A stretch of DNA of 64,000 nt from positions 372,001 to 436,000 of the forward strand of contig WTXI01000011.1 of assembly GCA_022376515.1 (NCBI GenBank). The letters run 5' to 3'. Position 1 is the first letter of the stretch. Each line of letters opens with the position of its first letter. The notes beneath the pieces were generated by a model. The model was given only the letters and a program-made list of their open reading frames with translations, was not told the origin of the DNA and did no database searches. A program made the translations under genes and the position numbers. Origin of the DNA: Lactifluus volemus. Lineage: Eukaryota > Basidiomycota > Agaricomycetes > Russulales > Russulaceae. Below are positions 60,767 through 64,000 of the stretch, in pieces.

Positions 60767-61561
60767 TGAACAAGTGGCCAGTGACGAAAAACTCGTTACA
60801 ATTTTAAATGAGCTGTGATGACGTACATGTACTATTCAAGTTGTAGATGATTTTGTTTAATACAAGAGTGAAAGAAATTCTTCGTCGACATTCGTTAAAC
60901 CGTCTGCAAGAATAGAATAAGGACTTCATACTGTACGATAGGTCAATACACTGCATTTGATCTGCATAATCATGATGCTCGCGTCTCGTCAAGTTGTTGC
61001 CCTTCTCACCGGAAGTATAACAAAAATGCACCCCGCGTGGATACATAGACCTGCCGGTGAGGATTGATTATACATTCCGAGGGGTCTATCATAACGTCCC
61101 CTAGTTGCCCAAGTCACTGTGCGATGAGGCCTGATTCCTTTCTAGCTGATACGAGTGATGCTGGCAGGGGGGGCTATTCAATCACCGTCAACAAGGAATT
61201 TCAATTCGTGAACCTCGTCCTTTTTGAAAATCGCCATCACAATACACGAACGCAGGTACACACGGCATCAGATTGCACAGCCTATGAAAAATGTTTTCTT
61301 CTGTCATTCGTTCATCGATCAGTCATATGCAAGGTCATATGATCAGTAACCTGCACTAAACTTTTTTAGGCTCGCACGAGAGCGACCTAGCCAAAAAAAA
61401 GGAAAAAAGGAAGCAACAACAGGACAAAAGCAACCTAGAATTATCCCAAAAGTTGCTGTATTTTCAAAAAGTGAAAAACCCCAAAAACCAAAAAAAAAAA
61501 AAGAAACAGCATTCCATAGCACAAATAAAGCAAAAATGTTTTTGCACAATTTACTGATTCA
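60767..61561. other. Spacer between the two convergent P450 copies
   Basis: About 800 bp. It includes an A-rich stretch with several A runs at 61395-61505. No recognisable gene. It forms the centre (loop) of the inverted P450 pair. Confidence 0.5.
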
Positions 61562-63461
61562 TCAGACCAGTGTCCTCGAAGTGATATCATGGTTCACCTG
61601 CAAGCAGCGTGTGGCCTCCGGGAATCGCGGGGAAATGTCGACCTTGAATGGGACCGGCCGACTACAAGTAGAACCACCGACGCAGTCAACTCTCTAGCCA
61701 CGATGGATGGAATGCTCTCAAGGACACTCACACGACAAGTCCACCCTCTACACACCCATCTACATCAATCGGAATGACATGACCATTGTTGTCTTTTGCT
61801 GGCTTAATGGTGCACGCCCATAATGCCATCGTGATGTCAATGAAGAGCGAATTGTTCGCAATGTGCTTGCCGACACAGATCCGCCTCCCGAAACCATAGG
61901 TTACGTGACCCTCTTCTTTGCTTTCTGGTGCAAGTGAGATGACCTCTCTGCTCGTATCCAAAAACCTGGCCGGATTGAAGTGCACGGCGTCGGCACCGTA
62001 GATTTCGGGGTCACGATTGAGGCCCCAAACATTGGCCATCATAATGGAACCCTTGGGGATGAACATGCCCTCATACCAGTCATCCTGAGTCGAAAGATGT
62101 GGCAGACCAAGAGGAACCATAGGTCGCCACCGAAAGGCCTCTTTGACCATGGCACAAATGTAGGGCAGGTTCTGGGAATCCAGAAAAGTTGGAATACGCT
62201 CCCTTCCGACAACAGAGTCAAGTTCTTCCTGAGCACGCTTCTGTGTCTCTGGATATGTAACCATCGCGAGCATCCACCAAGCCAAGACTCCTGATATTGT
62301 GTCCGCCCCTGTCGCGCTAACTGGTATGAGCACAATAAGGTGGGATGTTAGGTGTGTGTACGTACTACATAATTCCTGCAAGCCAAGCATTTTCGCGAAG
62401 AGACAACCCATACCTATCTGCGTCCTTAATCAAAGTCCCCACAAGACTAGGGCTGTATATGCCTTTTGACTAGAGCACTATAAGGAAATTTTAGTCACGG
62501 ACCGGGAATGCGAAACTGACCAGCTTCTGATGCACGTCATTGAAGAGTTTCTCAAACATGACCGAATCTCTCTCGTGACAATACTCGGCATCACGCTTCC
62601 ATTTGGCGAATCTGCGAGATTGTCACGATTGGTTCAAAGTATATTCTTTCTCGCGCACACCTGCTGGGAATGTACATCATCCAAGGAAAGAACTCCACAA
62701 GATGAGCACCAGGAAGAGCTGCTCGTGCCAGACGTTCAACAAAATCGTTCGCAGTCTTGATGCTCGGATCTATTTCAGAGGTGATAGGCGGAGTTCCATA
62801 TGCAATAGACATGATCATGGATGCGGTGCTTCGGCGAAGGTGATTGTCCCACGTTGCAGGTTGCGTCAGGAGGCATTTGGCAAGCAGGACTGCTTCATTA
62901 AGCTGTGGGGCTTCGAATTCGACAACGGATTTGCTAAGGCCCTCATGGGCAGCCTTGCGCATTTTGCGCCATCTGAACGGCCATCAGGACGAGAAATGTA
63001 AGGGACACAATTAGGCGGACAGTGTGCCGTAATTCTGGAACACCATGGCTAAGCCACCGCAGAGAATTTGAGCAGCAACAATATTTCGGGGACGATCAGA
63101 GTAGATTCCAGCACGACGGTCAAGTAAATCTGCTGCGACCTTCTGAGTATTGAGGACGATTATAGGTTGACCGGCTGCATTGAGGTAGAAAATGTCGCCT
63201 GAGGGGTATCAGAAAGTATGATGAGAAACCCGACAGTAACGGACCGAATTCTCGCTTCCACCTCATGAAATTGAGCCACTGCTTGCTTCGTATTTCTAAG
63301 ACGTTTCCTATAAGAGGAAAACCTGTTGGACCAGGTGGGAGTTTCCGCCATGGGCTCTGGAAGTAACGTATAGTCAGAAAAATCACAAGGCCGATTGCGA
63401 TACCAGACACAAGGCTCTGGTGCTGCTGCACCGTGTGGAAGAGAACATCCAACGCGGGCAT
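61562..63461 (-). CDS. Cytochrome P450, copy B (intact)
   Basis: Close paralogue of copy A with the same seven-exon plan: 63461-63245, 63198-63021, 62972-62661, 62611-62521, 62469-62366, 62316-61732, 61661-61562. These total 1587 nt, 528 residues, in frame without correction. Features are LVSGIAIGLVIFLTIRYF (membrane helix), KLPPGPTGFPLIGN, YGTLWRKMRKAAH, I-helix ATGADTISG (T-to-I change beside the conserved Thr site), EAFRWRP (ExxR) and YGFGRRICVGKH (haem Cys). The extreme C-terminus (EATRCLQVNHDITSRTLV) differs completely from copy A (EAPTLLAGEWELRGQTLD) because a small deletion shifts the frame. The start MPALDVLFH is chosen by match to copy A; upstream in-frame ATGs exist at 63494 and 63521. 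Confidence 0.88.
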
Positions 63462-63622
63462 GCTTGGTGGGAGGAAGATCGAGTTTGCGTCCATCACGAT
63501 ACAGGCATCGGCAAACCCCAAATTTCATATCATCCTTACCACGCTCCTAATACCCGCCCATGTTAATTGCGCAGTTCAAATTTAAGTCAAGAATCAAGAT
63601 AGGGGGTTTAGCTAGTTTTACC

Positions 63623-63709
63623 CCAGATGTTCTATCTCCTGGGTGTTCGAGTTGAACTGTTAAAAACAACGACGAAGTGTGGAGGCCAGGAGATAGATAA
63701 AACATCTGG
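63623..63709. repeat. Imperfect hairpin (inverted repeat)
   Basis: The left arm 63623-63642 (ccagatgttctatctcctgg) and the right arm 63686-63709 are near-perfect reverse complements. The right arm has four extra bases in its middle. The spacer is about 43 bp. It lies just upstream of copy B of the P450. It could be a remnant of a foldback or MITE-type element, a replication or regulatory hairpin, or chance; the length of pairing makes chance unlikely. Confidence 0.6.
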
Positions 63710-63768
63710 TTGTAGGTCATTCACATTGGGAGACGCAAAGTCACATGACGGATGGATCCACCTGTTTT

Positions 63769-63999
63769 TCACAGTCCGATTTGAACTCCTTGGACGAAGG
63801 CCAGATCATGATCGATCAGATCTGGAAAGTGGGAACGACTTAAGTCACGTGCATAGAAGTGTTTGCCCTTGTCTCGAACGAAAGAAGGGTAGAAGACAAT
63901 AGACCTATTGTGCTTATTAGCTTCCTCTGGTCCCATCAACAAGTCTGAAGCTCCCACCACTTCAAAGTACATCATGTCTGGCCCACCCGAGTCTTTCAC
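63769..63999 (-). CDS. Partial hypothetical protein running off the window edge
   Basis: Open frame of 76 codons on the minus strand that reaches the right edge. It reads protein-like (EEANKHNRSIVFYPSFVRDK, FYARDLSRSHFPDLIDHDLA) and then stops at 63769, possibly after an unrecognised donor (GTGCAGATC-like). No domain recognised. Its 5' part would lie outside the window. It could be the last exon of a gene or a chance frame. Confidence 0.3.
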   Translation of the reverse strand: MKDSGGPDMMYFEVVGASDLLMGPEEANKHNRSIVFYPSFVRDKGKHFYARDLSRSHFPDLIDHDLAFVQGVQIGL

Positions 64000-64000
64000 T

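Overview
The window is nuclear DNA of a filamentous basidiomycete, most likely Agaricomycotina. The evidence is about two dozen protein genes packed on both strands, cut by many 45-65 bp GT-AG introns, with ascribable eukaryotic housekeeping proteins, an F-box protein of the kind expanded in mushrooms, a fungal chitin-synthase regulator ending in CVIM, and a pair of mushroom-type P450s. Nothing prokaryotic, viral or CRISPR-like is present. Exon structures below were built by hand from conserved protein motifs and splice sites; single coordinates may be off by a base.

Layout. 1-2176: no gene recognised. 2.2-6.3 kb: YVH1 phosphatase (-), a small uncharacterised gene (-), RPC19 (+). 6.7-9.4 kb: hypothetical (-), F-box protein (+). 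9.9-16.4 kb: a dense block with DNAJC17/CWC23-like (-), SMD1 (+), GPI8 (-), HCNGP/SAP30BP-like (-), BUD13 (+). Four of these five are splicing-linked and sit in two divergent pairs. 17.7-19.2 kb: Msp1-like AAA ATPase (+). 19.7-24.5 kb: a tRNA-like element, a degenerate partial copy of TUP1, a hypothetical gene, and TUP1 itself (-). 24.5-27.9 kb: gene-poor. 27.9-33.7 kb: SOS7-like kinetochore gene, a kinesin, and a cytochrome b561 protein (+). 34.1-34.9 kb: an uncharacterised gene (-). 34.9-37.6 kb: gene-poor. 37.7-47.6 kb: asparaginyl-tRNA synthetase (+), Fus3/Kss1-type MAP kinase (-), CCCH zinc-finger protein (+), NOC4 (+), eIF2 alpha (-). 47.8-57.8 kb: BTB/CAP-Gly protein (-), SLMAP-like FHA protein (+), SKT5/CHS4 (-). 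58.8-63.5 kb: two closely related P450 genes in convergent inverted orientation. The last 0.5 kb holds a hairpin and the edge of another possible gene (-).

Functional themes are RNA processing (SmD1, BUD13, DNAJC17, HCNGP), ribosome production and translation (YVH1, RPC19, NOC4, eIF2 alpha, AsnRS), and signalling/morphogenesis (MAPK, SLMAP/STRIPAK, TUP1, SKT5).

The most important caveat: many conserved genes here need single-base insertions, mostly at short homopolymers, to read in frame. Adding those bases makes summed exon lengths divisible by three in gene after gene. I read this as systematic one-base losses in the assembly rather than mass gene death, so apparent breaks should not be taken at face value. 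The biologically most unusual items are an Msp1-like ATPase with its only membrane segment at the C-terminus, a tRNA-like element next to a decayed TUP1 copy, a roughly 65-residue insertion in eIF2 alpha, and a BTB plus CAP-Gly fusion.
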